In this document: piece after piece, positions 36,189-45,188 of the stretch | How positions within the stretch are numbered: position 1 is the stretch's first letter | How the letters are laid out: every line of letters starts with the position of its first letter | Source: Lachnospiraceae bacterium | Lineage (GTDB): Bacteria > Bacillota > Clostridia > Lachnospirales > Lachnospiraceae | Direction of reading: 5' to 3' | Assembly: GCA_017935565.1 (NCBI GenBank) | Contig: JAGBHK010000009.1 | Coordinates: 1-64,000 of the forward strand | Length of the DNA stretch: 64,000 bases | Program-made: the position numbers and the translations under genes | The notes under the pieces: model-generated | The model's input: the letters and a program-made list of their open reading frames with translations, nothing else | What the model was told of the DNA's origin: nothing | The model's database searches: none

Positions 36189-37301
36189 TTACATCTCCAT
36201 AATTATCTCTCGTGCAACTGCCTCATCTATAGGAATAGCAAATACACCATCACTATACTCCACAATCCTTCCAATGCCTTCCTGCACAACAAATCTAAGT
36301 TGGCCGTTCTTTACCTTCTTGTCTGTGTACAATTTCTTCACAAGAACTTCTCTGTCAATATATTCAGGAATTTCCACTGGAAGTTTCGCGCGCTCTAACA
36401 ATGAAATCACTCTTGCAACTTCTTTCTCATTCATATATCCAAGTTTTCTTGCAAGATGAACCTCTGCCACCATACCAATTGAAAGTGCCTCACCATGCAA
36501 CAATCTATAATCACTTACAGTTTCAATGGCTCTACCAACAGTATGACCGAGATTCAAAATCTCTCTAAGACCACTTTCTCTCTCGTCTTTCATAACAACA
36601 TTGTACTTAATCTCGCAATTTTTCTTCGCAATATATTCGCAAGCATCCTTGTCGTTTTCAAGAATTTTATCAACATTTTCTTCAAGGAATTCAAAAAATC
36701 CTTCATCTGCCAAACAAGCGTGTTTTATAGTTTCAGCCATGCCGCTATAAACCTGACGCCTTGGCAATGTAGACCATGCTGCAATATCAAGATAAACCTT
36801 CTTTGGCTGATTAAATAATCCAATAAGATTTGTTGCAAGTGGTGTATCAACCGCTGTCTTTCCACCAACTGACGCGTCTGCTGCCGCCAACAATGTTGTT
36901 GCGTAATTAATAAATGGCACACCTCGGCCATATGTTCCTGCCAAAAATCCAGCCAAATCAGTTACAACACCACCGCCAACAGCTAACACGCAGCAATCTC
37001 TTCTATATCCTTTTGAAAGCATATCGTCTTCAATCATTTCTTTTGTCTGTCTTGTCTTGCTTTTTTCACCAGCTTCCATAACAAACAAATCTGCAGTGTA
37101 TCCTAAATCAATCAACTTCTTATACACTTTATCCGCATATAAATTCACAACATTTGTATCTGTAATAATAGCAAACTTCTTAATATTTCCAACAAGACCG
37201 TTCTGTATATCACATATCAATTTTTCAATAAGACCAAAACCAATCTCAATATCATACGAATCATCTACTACTTTTTTCAACTGTACATTATAAACGCTCA
37301 T
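36189..37301 (-). CDS. aroB: 3-dehydroquinate synthase
   Basis: A 370-aa enzyme converting DAHP to 3-dehydroquinate, the second step of the shikimate pathway, using NAD and a metal ion. Motifs: EAGEKSKT (about 76-83), VLAVGGGVVTDLAGFLAGTY (about 101-120), ADASVGGKTAVD, GMAETIKHACLAD (metal site) and LNLGHTVGRAIE (about 249-260). The start and size fit bacterial AroB. The next upstream gene is an M20 amidohydrolase. Confidence 0.96.
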   Translation of the reverse strand: MSVYNVQLKKVVDDSYDIEIGFGLIEKLICDIQNGLVGNIKKFAIITDTNVVNLYADKVYKKLIDLGYTADLFVMEAGEKSKTRQTKEMIEDDMLSKGYRRDCCVLAVGGGVVTDLAGFLAGTYGRGVPFINYATTLLAAADASVGGKTAVDTPLATNLIGLFNQPKKVYLDIAAWSTLPRRQVYSGMAETIKHACLADEGFFEFLEENVDKILENDKDACEYIAKKNCEIKYNVVMKDERESGLREILNLGHTVGRAIETVSDYRLLHGEALSIGMVAEVHLARKLGYMNEKEVARVISLLERAKLPVEIPEYIDREVLVKKLYTDKKVKNGQLRFVVQEGIGRIVEYSDGVFAIPIDEAVAREIIMEM

Positions 37302-37313
37302 CTTTATCTCCTA

Positions 37314-38507
37314 TCACTTTGACAATTCAAATCCACATGCTGCGTATACCGCAGCACCATTAATTAAAGTTTTCTCATCAAATCGAACCTTGCTATTGTG
37401 CAATCCGTGCACATAACCTTCATTTACATTTCCTGCGCATATTCCTATCATAACAGAAGGAATCTCATGGCTTACATACGAAAAATCTTCTGAGCCTGCG
37501 CCCGACTTATTTCCTTTAAGTTCATTTGACATATATACTTTTTCTCTGCCTAACAATTCTATCATAATTTTTTTAATATGGCACGATAATTTTTCATCAT
37601 TTAATAAAGTTGGGCATCCAATATCAAAAGAAACCTTTGCTTTAGCATTAAAAGCCATTGCAATATTACTTGAAATTTCTTCTATTCGTCTGCGAATTTT
37701 ATTTCGTACATCCTCATCAAAACATCTCATAGTACCCTTTATAACAATTTCTTCCGGAATAATGTTATAAGTATCATTGGACGATATTGAGCAGGTGGTT
37801 AGTACCGCTTTTTCTCCCATCGAAAGTTCTCTGGAATTTATATTTTGTAGTGCAAGCAATATATGTGCCCCTACCACCAATGGGTCCACTGTTTTTTCAG
37901 GCATTGCACCATGTCCACCCACTCCTTTAATTGTTATTGAAAAATAATCGGCACACGGCGCACTAACCCCTGGAGAAGACACAATAATCGTTCCAACTTC
38001 AAAAGGCATCCCCGACAATACATGTAACATCACAGCCTTTCCAATCATAGGATTTTCCAATGCTCCTCCTTCTATCATATCTTTGGCACCTTGCAAAATC
38101 TCCTCTGCTGGCTGAAACATAAGCCTAACTCGGGAATTAATTTTGTTCTCATTTGCTTTTAATATTCTCGCCGCACCTAGCAACATACTTGTATGCATAT
38201 CATGACCACAAGCATGCATATTTCCATTGTTTGATGAAAATGCAACTCCACTTTCTTCTTTTATTGGTAGACCGTCCATATCTGCTCTTAGTAAAACCGA
38301 ATTACCTCTTCCATTGCCAATATCCGCAATAATACCTGATTGTCCACACTTTTTAGGTTCACACCCCAACTCCAATAATGTGTTAAATACATAATCAAAA
38401 GTTTCTTTTATATCAAACCCTACCCCTGGACATTTATGCAAATATTCATAATCCCTTCGCATTTCTTCATAATATTTTTTTGCTTCATTAATTATTTCAA
38501 TATTCAT
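37314..38507 (-). CDS. M20-family amidohydrolase
   Basis: A 397-aa metal-dependent hydrolase. The start is ATG 38507, with GGAGG 5 bases upstream; a GTG at 38513 precedes it. Motifs: RADMDGLPIKEESG (about 74-87), HACGHDMHTSMLLGAARILK (about 98-117, metal ligands), MFQPAEEILQGAKDMIEGG and GHGAMPEKTVDPLV (dimerisation domain). It belongs to the hippuricase / N-acyl-amino-acid amidohydrolase group; the true substrate is not evident. Confidence 0.92.
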   Translation of the reverse strand: MNIEIINEAKKYYEEMRRDYEYLHKCPGVGFDIKETFDYVFNTLLELGCEPKKCGQSGIIADIGNGRGNSVLLRADMDGLPIKEESGVAFSSNNGNMHACGHDMHTSMLLGAARILKANENKINSRVRLMFQPAEEILQGAKDMIEGGALENPMIGKAVMLHVLSGMPFEVGTIIVSSPGVSAPCADYFSITIKGVGGHGAMPEKTVDPLVVGAHILLALQNINSRELSMGEKAVLTTCSISSNDTYNIIPEEIVIKGTMRCFDEDVRNKIRRRIEEISSNIAMAFNAKAKVSFDIGCPTLLNDEKLSCHIKKIMIELLGREKVYMSNELKGNKSGAGSEDFSYVSHEIPSVMIGICAGNVNEGYVHGLHNSKVRFDEKTLINGAAVYAACGFELSK

Positions 38508-38540
38508 ACGCACCTCCTTATTACTATTATTCCCAATTTA

Positions 38541-38569
38541 TTAAAAAATAATTTCGCTTGCGAAATTAT
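38541..38569 (-). terminator. Hairpin with T tract, 5' of the M20 gene
   Basis: ATAATTTCGC (38548-38557) pairs with GCGAAATTAT (38560-38569), followed on the minus strand by TTTTTTAATAAATT. It is one of three stacked hairpins in the spacer between the chemoreceptor and amidohydrolase genes. Confidence 0.65.
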
Positions 38570-38641
38570 CGCGCCGAGCGCGGTCGCATTTGTGACATCT
38601 TTCCATTGGCGCGAGTGTGCATCCTCGCAGAGCATTTTTTA

Positions 38642-38676
38642 CTATATAAGGAAGTTCGAAGAACTTTCTTATATAG
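38642..38676 (-). repeat. AT-rich inverted repeat
   Basis: CTATATAAGGAAGTTC (38642 on) pairs with GAACTTTCTTATATAG (to 38676), lying just after the chemoreceptor's terminator. Confidence 0.7.
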
Positions 38677-38715
38677 CAAAAAAACACCGGACAAGTACTT
38701 AATACCTGTCCGGCG
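38676..38715 (-). terminator. Terminator of the chemoreceptor gene
   Basis: CACCGGACAAGTA (38685-38697) pairs with TACCTGTCCGGCG (38703-38715), followed on the minus strand by GTTTTTTTGC. Confidence 0.9.
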
Positions 38716-38731
38716 CATATATATTTTATAA

Positions 38732-40501
38732 TTATACCTTGAAGAAATCCATCATCTGAACCATAGTCTCAACCTGAGCCTTCTGTTCTTCACTAACAGC
38801 TGCTGTTTCTTCCGATGTAGCTGAATTACTGTCAACAATGCTTGATACTGAAGCGATTGTTTCGTTAACTTTATGTACATTTGCAACGTCATTTTCAAGC
38901 ATCACTGCTATCTGCGACATCTTTTCTGTTGCCTGCATAGCGCCACTCATAACTTCCATCATACTTTCAACAGTTTCATCAGTCATCTTTATACCTCTGT
39001 TAACTGCTTCAATTGTAGTTTCGATAAGTTCTGTTGTCTTACCAGCTGCAACAGATGATTCTTCAGCCAACTTCTTAACCTGCTCTGCAACAACTGCAAA
39101 ACCTCTACCAGCCTCACCTGCTCTAGCTGCCTCAATAGCCGCATTGAGTGATAAAAGGTTTGTCTGAGAAGCAATATCTTCAATCGCAGCAATAATTGTA
39201 TTAATCTGTTCAGAAGCATCACTGATTTCAGAAATAGCAACCTTAAGATGATCCATCTTCTTGTTACCTTCTTGCAATGCCATTCCTGCATTCTGTGCCA
39301 ATGCAACAGATTCTTTCGCCGCAATTGAGTTAGATTCTATACTTCTAGCCATTTCATCCATTACTGTAACAAGTTCAGCCACCTGAGTAGTCTGATCCGA
39401 ACTTCCCTCTGCTAAATCTTGTGCAGCACATGCAAGCTGTTCTGAACCACTGTCAATCTGTTCTGTAACCTGTCTTAATGTATTAAATGTACCTCTCATC
39501 TGTTCTGTGATAACTTCGAATGATTCCTTAATCTTCACAAATTCACCAACAAATTCAGAATCAATAGTCACAGTATAATCACCATTGCCCATCTTTTCAA
39601 GGGCATCTGAAACTTCAACTATCATCTCATGCATATTTTTCTTCATAAATGCAATAGATGTTACCATCTTACCAACTTCGCTCTTATCCTCTTTCAAATC
39701 AAGAGTTGTGCTGAAATCACCTTTTGCAAGATATTCCATATCTTTTGAAACTTTAACAATAGGTGTAAGTAATTCTTCACTTGCAAACTTTGTAGCTCTA
39801 TATACTACAAGAATAATGTATCCACACGCACATGCCAAGAATACCTGTGAAATAATCTGTAAAACCTGCACAATTGTTTTTGTTGTGGCTTTTCTTCCTT
39901 CAATTTGCTCAATGACTTCGTCAGTTAATTCATTGATTTTTTCGAAAGAATTTTCGTATTCAGAAGAAAAAGTCTTTCCCTGTGCTCCCTCTAAATCGCC
40001 TTTTCCAACTAATTCAATGGCTTCATATTCAGACTTAACCATCTCGTTTGATATGGCGATAATCTCATTAAGTGTTTCCCATTCCTTATCATTTATGCCA
40101 CACTCCTTCAAATCAGCCACCGCTGTATCTCTGTTCTTGTCTTCTTCTATTTCCTTTATATACGCATTATAATACTTCTCATCACCTGTAACAGAGTATG
40201 ACTGAATATTCGATGTCATAGTCTTAGATGCTAATCTAAATCTATTCAATGCATCTGAAACATTAAACTGTTCTGTCTGCACTGATGACAACATAATATT
40301 TGAAATCATCGCAATAATAAGTAATACAATAACACCTAATGTTGTGTATTTTGTATCACGCATCAATAATTTTAATCTGGCAGCCTGAGACACCTTGCTC
40401 TTTTTAGTTTTAGCTGTATTCTTAGACTGATTCGCCACTTTTGGTTGGTTATTTGATTTCACAACCTTAGCCTTTTTATCCTTCTTTACATCCTTGCTCA
40501 T
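38732..40501 (-). CDS. Methyl-accepting chemotaxis protein
   Basis: A 589-aa chemoreceptor. A Lys-rich N-terminal tail (about 50 residues) precedes TM1 (TLGVIVLLIIAMISNIML, about 54-71). A helical sensory domain follows, then TM2 (VLQIISQVFLACACGYIILV, about 208-227) and HAMP (about 245-330). The cytoplasmic hairpin tip is highly conserved: NLLSLNAAIEAARAGEAGRG and VAEQVKKLAEES (about 445-475). It relays ligand binding to CheA/CheW and motility. The unusually basic N-tail is uncommon in this family. GGAGG precedes the ATG. Confidence 0.95.
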   Translation of the reverse strand: MSKDVKKDKKAKVVKSNNQPKVANQSKNTAKTKKSKVSQAARLKLLMRDTKYTTLGVIVLLIIAMISNIMLSSVQTEQFNVSDALNRFRLASKTMTSNIQSYSVTGDEKYYNAYIKEIEEDKNRDTAVADLKECGINDKEWETLNEIIAISNEMVKSEYEAIELVGKGDLEGAQGKTFSSEYENSFEKINELTDEVIEQIEGRKATTKTIVQVLQIISQVFLACACGYIILVVYRATKFASEELLTPIVKVSKDMEYLAKGDFSTTLDLKEDKSEVGKMVTSIAFMKKNMHEMIVEVSDALEKMGNGDYTVTIDSEFVGEFVKIKESFEVITEQMRGTFNTLRQVTEQIDSGSEQLACAAQDLAEGSSDQTTQVAELVTVMDEMARSIESNSIAAKESVALAQNAGMALQEGNKKMDHLKVAISEISDASEQINTIIAAIEDIASQTNLLSLNAAIEAARAGEAGRGFAVVAEQVKKLAEESSVAAGKTTELIETTIEAVNRGIKMTDETVESMMEVMSGAMQATEKMSQIAVMLENDVANVHKVNETIASVSSIVDSNSATSEETAAVSEEQKAQVETMVQMMDFFKV

Positions 40502-40581
40502 CGTCCTGTCCTCCTATTCAATTGTCCCGATTCAAAATATTTCAATTATTATACTACATTTTTCAATCTTTTTCAATACAT

Positions 40582-40650
40582 TTGTGTATGCGAAGTTTAA
40601 TATCATTATTATCTTGCTGTGATTAGGAAATAGAAATCTTATAGCTATGT
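40582..40650. repeat. Fragment of the palindromic intergenic element
   Basis: TTGTGTATGCGAAGTTTAAT, then ATCATTATTATCTTGCTGTG and ATTAGGAAATAG match one half of the element (compare the reverse complement of copy 2). The other half and both ends are missing. Confidence 0.85.
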
Positions 40651-40703
40651 GCAAATTAGATGAATAAAATTTTTTTCTTTACCAAATTTTATACATTTTT
40701 TCA

Positions 40704-40731
40704 TTGACTTTAATTTTCAAAGTGTTATGAT
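40704..40731 (+). promoter_or_regulatory. Promoter of the antiporter gene
   Basis: TTGACT (40704-40709) and TATGAT (40726-40731) with a 16-bp spacer, close to the CPA2 antiporter start. Confidence 0.65.
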
Positions 40732-40768
40732 ATCTAATCGGGGATAAAAAAGAAAGGAATTAATTGTT

Positions 40769-41947
40769 ATGGAAACATATGAAATTTTTAAAGACCTGGC
40801 GATAATTATCGTATTTGCCGAATTATTTGCACTCATTGCAAAGAAATTAAAAGGACCTAGAGTTGTAGGGCAAATTATTGCCGGCTTACTTATCGGACCA
40901 TCTATTTTAGGATTGGTTGATCAGACTGAATTCATAGCAATGATGGCTGAAATCGGCGTTGTTCTTATCATGTTTTCAGCTGGTCTTGAAACTAATTTGT
41001 CTGACTTAATTAAAACAGGACCAAAAGCATTTCTAATTGCTTGTGTAGGTGTTGCCGTTCCACTTGGTGGAGGATATCTTTTAAGTTCATTCTTTAACGG
41101 ATTCGCACAGCCTGGCACTACAGAGTTTGTTTCAAACTTATTTATCGGTGTTATTTTAACAGCTACTTCAGTAGGTATCACTGTTCAAACTTTAAAAGAA
41201 ATGGGGCGACTTAAAGGAGAAATCGGAACATTAATTTTAAGTGCTGCAATCATTGATGATATTATCGGTATTATTGTTTTAACATTTGTAATTGGAATGA
41301 AAGACCCAAGTTCAAATGCTTCAGGAGTAATTATTAACACTGTATTATTCTTTGTATTTGTTCTAGTTGTTGGTGTTGTATCATATTGGATAATGAAAAA
41401 AGCTGATGCTAGATGGGAGCATCACAGAAGAATTCCAATTTTAAGTTTATGCATCTGTTTCATATTTACATATGTGGCAGAACATTTCTTTGGAATCGCA
41501 GATATCACAGGTGCTTATGCAGCGGGTATTATCCTTTGTAACTTAAAGGATGCTGATTACATTTCAAGAAGAGCTGATATCAATACATATATGTTATTCG
41601 GACCAATCTTCTTTGCAAGTATCGGTTTAAAAACAGAAATTAATGAATTAGGTTCAAGCCTTATAATCTTCTCAATCGGCTTTGTAGTTGTAGGTTTATT
41701 AACAAAAATTATCGGTTGTGGACTTATCGCTAAACTTATGAAATATAGTTGGAAGGATTCATTAAAAGTTGGTGTCGGAATGATGACTAGAGGTGAGGTT
41801 GCACTTATCGTTGCACAGAAAGGTTTATCATCAGGAATCATTGAAGCTAAATATTTTACATCAGTTATTTTACTGATACTATTCTCTTCAATACTTACAC
41901 CAATCATTTTGAAACTCTTATATAAGGGCGAACCTATCGAAGAATAA
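40769..41947 (+). CDS. CPA2-type Na+/H+ or K+/H+ antiporter
   Basis: A 392-aa membrane protein with about 11-12 hydrophobic segments, matching the Kef/GerN/NapA (cation/proton antiporter 2) family. Motifs include GPRVVGQIIAGLLIGPSILG (about 29-48) and TATSVGITVQTLKEMG. The membrane Asp pair appears in ILSAAIIDDIIGIIVL (about 155-170), and GVGMMTRGEVALIVAQ near the end. It lacks the cytoplasmic RCK/TrkA-N domain of full Kef proteins. It exchanges protons for Na+ or K+ across the membrane. A promoter precedes it and a terminator follows. Confidence 0.92.
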   Translation: METYEIFKDLAIIIVFAELFALIAKKLKGPRVVGQIIAGLLIGPSILGLVDQTEFIAMMAEIGVVLIMFSAGLETNLSDLIKTGPKAFLIACVGVAVPLGGGYLLSSFFNGFAQPGTTEFVSNLFIGVILTATSVGITVQTLKEMGRLKGEIGTLILSAAIIDDIIGIIVLTFVIGMKDPSSNASGVIINTVLFFVFVLVVGVVSYWIMKKADARWEHHRRIPILSLCICFIFTYVAEHFFGIADITGAYAAGIILCNLKDADYISRRADINTYMLFGPIFFASIGLKTEINELGSSLIIFSIGFVVVGLLTKIIGCGLIAKLMKYSWKDSLKVGVGMMTRGEVALIVAQKGLSSGIIEAKYFTSVILLILFSSILTPIILKLLYKGEPIEE

Positions 41948-41952
41948 ATATG

Positions 41953-42009
41953 AAAAAAGAGAATAATTTAAAACCACTTTCAAATGGTTTAAATTATTCT
42001 CTTTTTTTA
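41953..42009. terminator. Terminator after the antiporter gene
   Basis: GAGAATAATTTAAAACCA (from 41960) pairs with TGGTTTAAATTATTCTC (to about 42001), with T7 after it on the plus strand. It may also end the minus-strand CotF-like gene. Confidence 0.85.
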
Positions 42010-42017
42010 TTTATTTG

Positions 42018-42284
42018 TTATTTCACGCAGGCACTAAACTGCATTTTTGTTTCCTGTACTTTTTGCTGTTCTGCTGCTGGTGTTGGATAATATCCTTTTG
42101 CGTGCATCATGTTAAATACATCCTGCTGAATAGAATGTTCTTCATTTAAAATCTTCATCATTGTCTGTCTAACATCTTCATGTACACATTCATTTGCACT
42201 CATATTAAAATTAGCTGTTGCTGTCTTCTGTGTTGCAAGCGCATCACCCAAAATTTCTTTTTCTGTATATACCCCTGTCATCAT
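42018..42284 (-). CDS. CotF-like spore coat family protein
   Basis: An 88-aa protein matching the CotF/coat family: KEILGDALATQKTATANFNM, ANECVHEDVRQTMMKILNEEH, then QQDVFNMMHAKGYYPTPAAE. The helical fold resembles a small ferritin-like bundle. CotF proteins are spore-coat components in Bacillus, but relatives also occur in non-sporulating lineages. It follows a 60-aa helical protein, with which it is likely expressed. Confidence 0.85.
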   Translation of the reverse strand: MMTGVYTEKEILGDALATQKTATANFNMSANECVHEDVRQTMMKILNEEHSIQQDVFNMMHAKGYYPTPAAEQQKVQETKMQFSACVK

Positions 42285-42293
42285 CCTTACCTC

Positions 42294-42476
42294 CTATGAT
42301 AATTTTGAATACAATTCATTAAAATGACCTTGATGTTTCTTTGAAATATCCATCATTTTGTTTTTTACATCTTCTGTTTCAGCATTTTCGGCAAGCATTT
42401 GAAATTTTTTCACTAGTAAATCCTCTTCATTCAATAACATTTTGATAGAAGATAATTCTTTTTCTGAAATCTGCAT
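42294..42476 (-). CDS. Small helical protein, CotF partner
   Basis: A 60-aa, all-helical protein starting MQISEKELSSIKMLL at 42476, with GGAG 8 bases upstream (a longer in-frame start at 42491 is less likely). It reads like the first half of a ferritin-like or CotF domain (LVKKFQMLAENAETEDVKNKM). It pairs with the CotF-like gene 9 bp downstream. Confidence 0.7.
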   Translation of the reverse strand: MQISEKELSSIKMLLNEEDLLVKKFQMLAENAETEDVKNKMMDISKKHQGHFNELYSKLS

Positions 42477-42539
42477 AAAATACTCCTCCATATAATTATT
42501 ACATAGAGGAGTATAAACACTTTTTATATTAATTATACA

Positions 42540-42770
42540 TTAAAAAAGTTTTTTAAATGCACCAAGAGCATCTGAAACCTTATCAGAAGCCTTATCTAAA
42601 TCAATCTTAGCTTTTACGGCGTCAACAACCTTGTCAACCGCTCCATCAGGAAGATCTATACCTGCTACAGATTCAACTGTTTTCACAGGATCATCCTTAA
42701 AATCAGACACTAAGTCCTTATTGCTTGTAATTTTCTTTACGATTTCTTCAATTTTTTCTTTAATATCCAT
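42540..42770 (-). CDS. Small conserved-looking helical protein
   Basis: A 76-aa, highly charged helical protein (MDIKEKIEEIVKKITSNKDL, then DDPVKTVESVAGIDLPDGAVD). Its Val/Lys/Asp helices repeat without Cys or membrane segments. The family was not recognised. It lies directly downstream of rsmH (1-bp gap), so it is probably co-transcribed. Confidence 0.7.
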   Translation of the reverse strand: MDIKEKIEEIVKKITSNKDLVSDFKDDPVKTVESVAGIDLPDGAVDKVVDAVKAKIDLDKASDKVSDALGAFKKLF

Positions 42771-42771
42771 A

Positions 42772-43827
42772 TTATTCCTCCGCTTTTATCGCCCATCTTA
42801 ATTTTGTAGATTTGGCTCTAGGATTTCGTAAACACTCCTTTGCCGTAGGGCGAATTACTTCATCATTTACATCGGCATAAATGCCTAATTTTTTTAGTTC
42901 TTTAAAAGATTTTTTGACAAGTCTATCTTCACCTGAATGGAATGTAAGAATTGCAACTCTTGCCCCAGGATTCAATATATCGGGTAACTTTTCCAAAAAA
43001 CTATATAACACTTCAAACTCGCTATTTACATCGATTCTAAGGGCTTGAAAAACTCTTGCACAAGACTTTTTAACAGCCTCATCTCTTTTGGCTTTAGGCA
43101 GTCTAACTAAAGCTTCTGCAATAGCATTTTTAAGGTCCGTGGTTGTCTTTATCTCCTCTCCACGTTTCATCTTAAAGAACACTTTAGCTGCAATTTCTTC
43201 GGCATATGGTTCGTCAGAATTATCAAGCATCATCCCCACAAACTCTTCTTCAGTAATATTTTTAAGTCTATCTGCTGCCGATTCGCCATGCTCAGGGTCA
43301 AGTCGCAAATCAAGGGGACCATCAACCTTATAAGAAAATCCTCTTTCAGGATTATCAATCTGCATCGACGACACGCCCAAATCCGCTAAAACAAAATCAA
43401 ATTTTCCATACTCTTTTGAAACTTCGTCAATATTAGCAAAATTAGTTTTACACACTGTCAATATTTCAGGACCAAAGCCTTTGTCAGCCAACCTTTTCTT
43501 TGTCTTTTCAATTTCAATTGGGTCAACATCCAATGCATACATATGTCCCTCGCCATTTAATTTTGCAAGCATTGCACTAGTATGTCCGCCATATCCAAGT
43601 GTTGCGTCTAAACCTTGCTCTCCTGGTTGAATTTTAAGCACATCCAATATTTCATCAACCATTACGGAAATATGCATACCTGCGGGAGTACTGCCCTTAC
43701 TTATAACCTTTTCAATGGTATCTGCATATTTTTCAGGATTTGCTTCTTTGTACTTTTCATGAAACGAACGTGGATGCGTTCCCTTATAACGCACACGACG
43801 TTTATGTGGTGTTTGGTTATTTTCCAT
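42772..43827 (-). CDS. rsmH: 16S rRNA (cytosine-N4)-methyltransferase paralogue
   Basis: A 351-aa MraW/RsmH enzyme that methylates C1402 N4 of 16S rRNA. The start is ATG 43827, with GGAG upstream; a TTG at 43845 precedes it. After a ~55-residue extra N-terminal tail rich in Lys/Arg (PHKRRVRYKGTHPRSFHEKY) comes ISVMVDEILDVL. The SAM loop is GLDATLGYGGHTSAML (about 79-94). VLADLGVSSMQIDNPERGFS and ILTFHSGEDRLVK complete the family motifs. Its distance from a division (dcw) cluster and the N-tail suggest a paralogue beside a standard rsmH elsewhere (inference). rsmI, its usual C1402 partner enzyme, is also in this window. Confidence 0.92.
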   Translation of the reverse strand: MENNQTPHKRRVRYKGTHPRSFHEKYKEANPEKYADTIEKVISKGSTPAGMHISVMVDEILDVLKIQPGEQGLDATLGYGGHTSAMLAKLNGEGHMYALDVDPIEIEKTKKRLADKGFGPEILTVCKTNFANIDEVSKEYGKFDFVLADLGVSSMQIDNPERGFSYKVDGPLDLRLDPEHGESAADRLKNITEEEFVGMMLDNSDEPYAEEIAAKVFFKMKRGEEIKTTTDLKNAIAEALVRLPKAKRDEAVKKSCARVFQALRIDVNSEFEVLYSFLEKLPDILNPGARVAILTFHSGEDRLVKKSFKELKKLGIYADVNDEVIRPTAKECLRNPRAKSTKLRWAIKAEE

Positions 43828-43871
43828 ATTTTTTCTCCATTTCAATCATGTTAATATTGCAACTAGTCATC

Positions 43872-44513
43872 CTAGTTTATTAAATCCTCAACCTGACAAC
43901 CCAATGTTTTTGCCAGGCTTATAACTACATTTACCTGTGCCTTACTTATATCATTCTGTTTCTGCTCATATAACTGTATCATTCTAAGCGAAACACCTGA
44001 CGCTTCGCTTAACTGTTGCTGTGTAAATCCCCTTGCCTTTCGTATAGTTTGTAGCTTAGATATTTTTCTTTCTTTTGCACCTTCTAGAATCTTATCAGCA
44101 CACTCCACAAACTTACTGTCATCTGCTTCATGAAGAATATACATATTCATAACCTCTGATATCTTAAGACCATTTTCCATCATATCCTCAAATCGTAGAT
44201 TCTTCAACCACTGATAATACGCAAGAATCCATCCTGCCCAGTATTCTCTACTTTTGTCTATTCTTCTAGGTGTTTTACCTTTTTTTGTAGAAAAGCCAAC
44301 TCTTTCCAGAACAACATTTGCCATCTCAATCCCAGACATTCCCGCTACATATCTCGGGTTTCCATTCTCAAATTTGTCAGCTACTTTAGTTGATATAAAC
44401 CAATCAAAAAAAACATCTGGATCACATCCACACTCATTCACTGCATAATCCATCATATCCCCCATATTCTCTCTTGCATCATTTAAATAGGATTCGTTGT
44501 ATGCGGTTATCAT
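43872..44513 (-). CDS. DUF3791-like / HTH antitoxin-like protein
   Basis: A 213-aa protein. Its start (ATG 44513, GGTGG upstream) overlaps the DUF3990 gene by 35 bp. The N-terminal ~150 residues (MDYAVNECGCDPDVFFDWFI, ARENMGD, SREYWAGWILAYYQWL, EVMNMYILHEAD) look like a partner domain seen with DUF3990 proteins. Residues ~157-212 are a clear XRE HTH: TIRKARGFTQQQLSEASGVS, LRMIQLYEQKQNDISKAQV. It is probably the DNA-binding antitoxin of the pair and represses the promoter at 45216-45245. Whether the N-terminal part neutralises the toxin directly is inference. Confidence 0.75.
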   Translation of the reverse strand: MITAYNESYLNDARENMGDMMDYAVNECGCDPDVFFDWFISTKVADKFENGNPRYVAGMSGIEMANVVLERVGFSTKKGKTPRRIDKSREYWAGWILAYYQWLKNLRFEDMMENGLKISEVMNMYILHEADDSKFVECADKILEGAKERKISKLQTIRKARGFTQQQLSEASGVSLRMIQLYEQKQNDISKAQVNVVISLAKTLGCQVEDLIN

Positions 44514-45174
44514 CGTTTTTCCACCCCTCTCTAATAATATCCATAATAAAGACATCATTTACAATATCAATACTAGTCTTTTCTTGTTTATATGCTTCTC
44601 TAGCTTTAGTATCTCTAGCCAACTTCTTTGGATAATAAATCTCTTTTTTTGCAGGCATATGTCCTTCAAACTCAATCTGCTCAAATGCTCTTCTAGACTT
44701 AAGTACAATTTGTTCTCCTAGTTCACCTAAATACATAGCCTTTTCAAGACTTGCTAACGAAAGCGAATTATTAATAAATGCTGTTGCGAACGAAAAATAT
44801 GAATCATCTGCCCTATACCCCTTTATTATATCATACTTCTCATATACTACCCTGAAATTTTTCTGTAAATATTCTTTTGCTGCTATAGCAATATCTCCCC
44901 CTATCTTAAAAGTACGATTTTCCAACAAAATAGCTAACCAATTAAGAATGTTATAATCCCCGTTACTCATATCCAATATTGAAAGTCCATCAGTATTCAA
45001 AACATACTTATTAGCATATCCGTCCATTTCTTCAGTACAGGCCCATTCTTTTGCTAATTCAAGCACCTGAGTACAATAAAAACCTTGCCCATAATCATTA
45101 TAGACATTTCCTACTCCATACACGGGTTTATTTATTATTTTTCCAGAACCATGATATAATGTTAACTTTCCCAT
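44479..45174 (-). CDS. DUF3990 ADP-ribosyltransferase-like toxin candidate
   Basis: A 231-aa protein. A start at 45174 gives MGKLTLYHGS, after a GGTGC ribosome-like site; an in-frame start at 45198 overlaps the operator. LYHGSGKIINKPVYGVG (about 5-21), YNDYGQGFYCTQVLELAKEW (about 25-44) and DYNILNWLAIL match the DUF3990 family. That family has an ART-like fold (HGS for NAD binding, a G-x-G-F-Y-x-T element). Such proteins are linked to toxin-antitoxin modules. The gene overlaps the HTH gene and lies behind a promoter with two identical-type operators, as is usual for TA operons. Confidence 0.75.
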   Translation of the reverse strand: MGKLTLYHGSGKIINKPVYGVGNVYNDYGQGFYCTQVLELAKEWACTEEMDGYANKYVLNTDGLSILDMSNGDYNILNWLAILLENRTFKIGGDIAIAAKEYLQKNFRVVYEKYDIIKGYRADDSYFSFATAFINNSLSLASLEKAMYLGELGEQIVLKSRRAFEQIEFEGHMPAKKEIYYPKKLARDTKAREAYKQEKTSIDIVNDVFIMDIIREGWKNDDNRIQRILFK

Positions 45175-45188
45175 AACAGCACCTTTCC

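Noticed and set aside
38548-38720. A single large mobile element
   Set aside because: It is a series of independent hairpins (terminator plus inverted repeats); no terminal repeats or reading frame.
40582-40650. A separate small RNA or terminator ahead of the antiporter
   Set aside because: The sequence is a half copy of the palindromic element and lacks its second arm.
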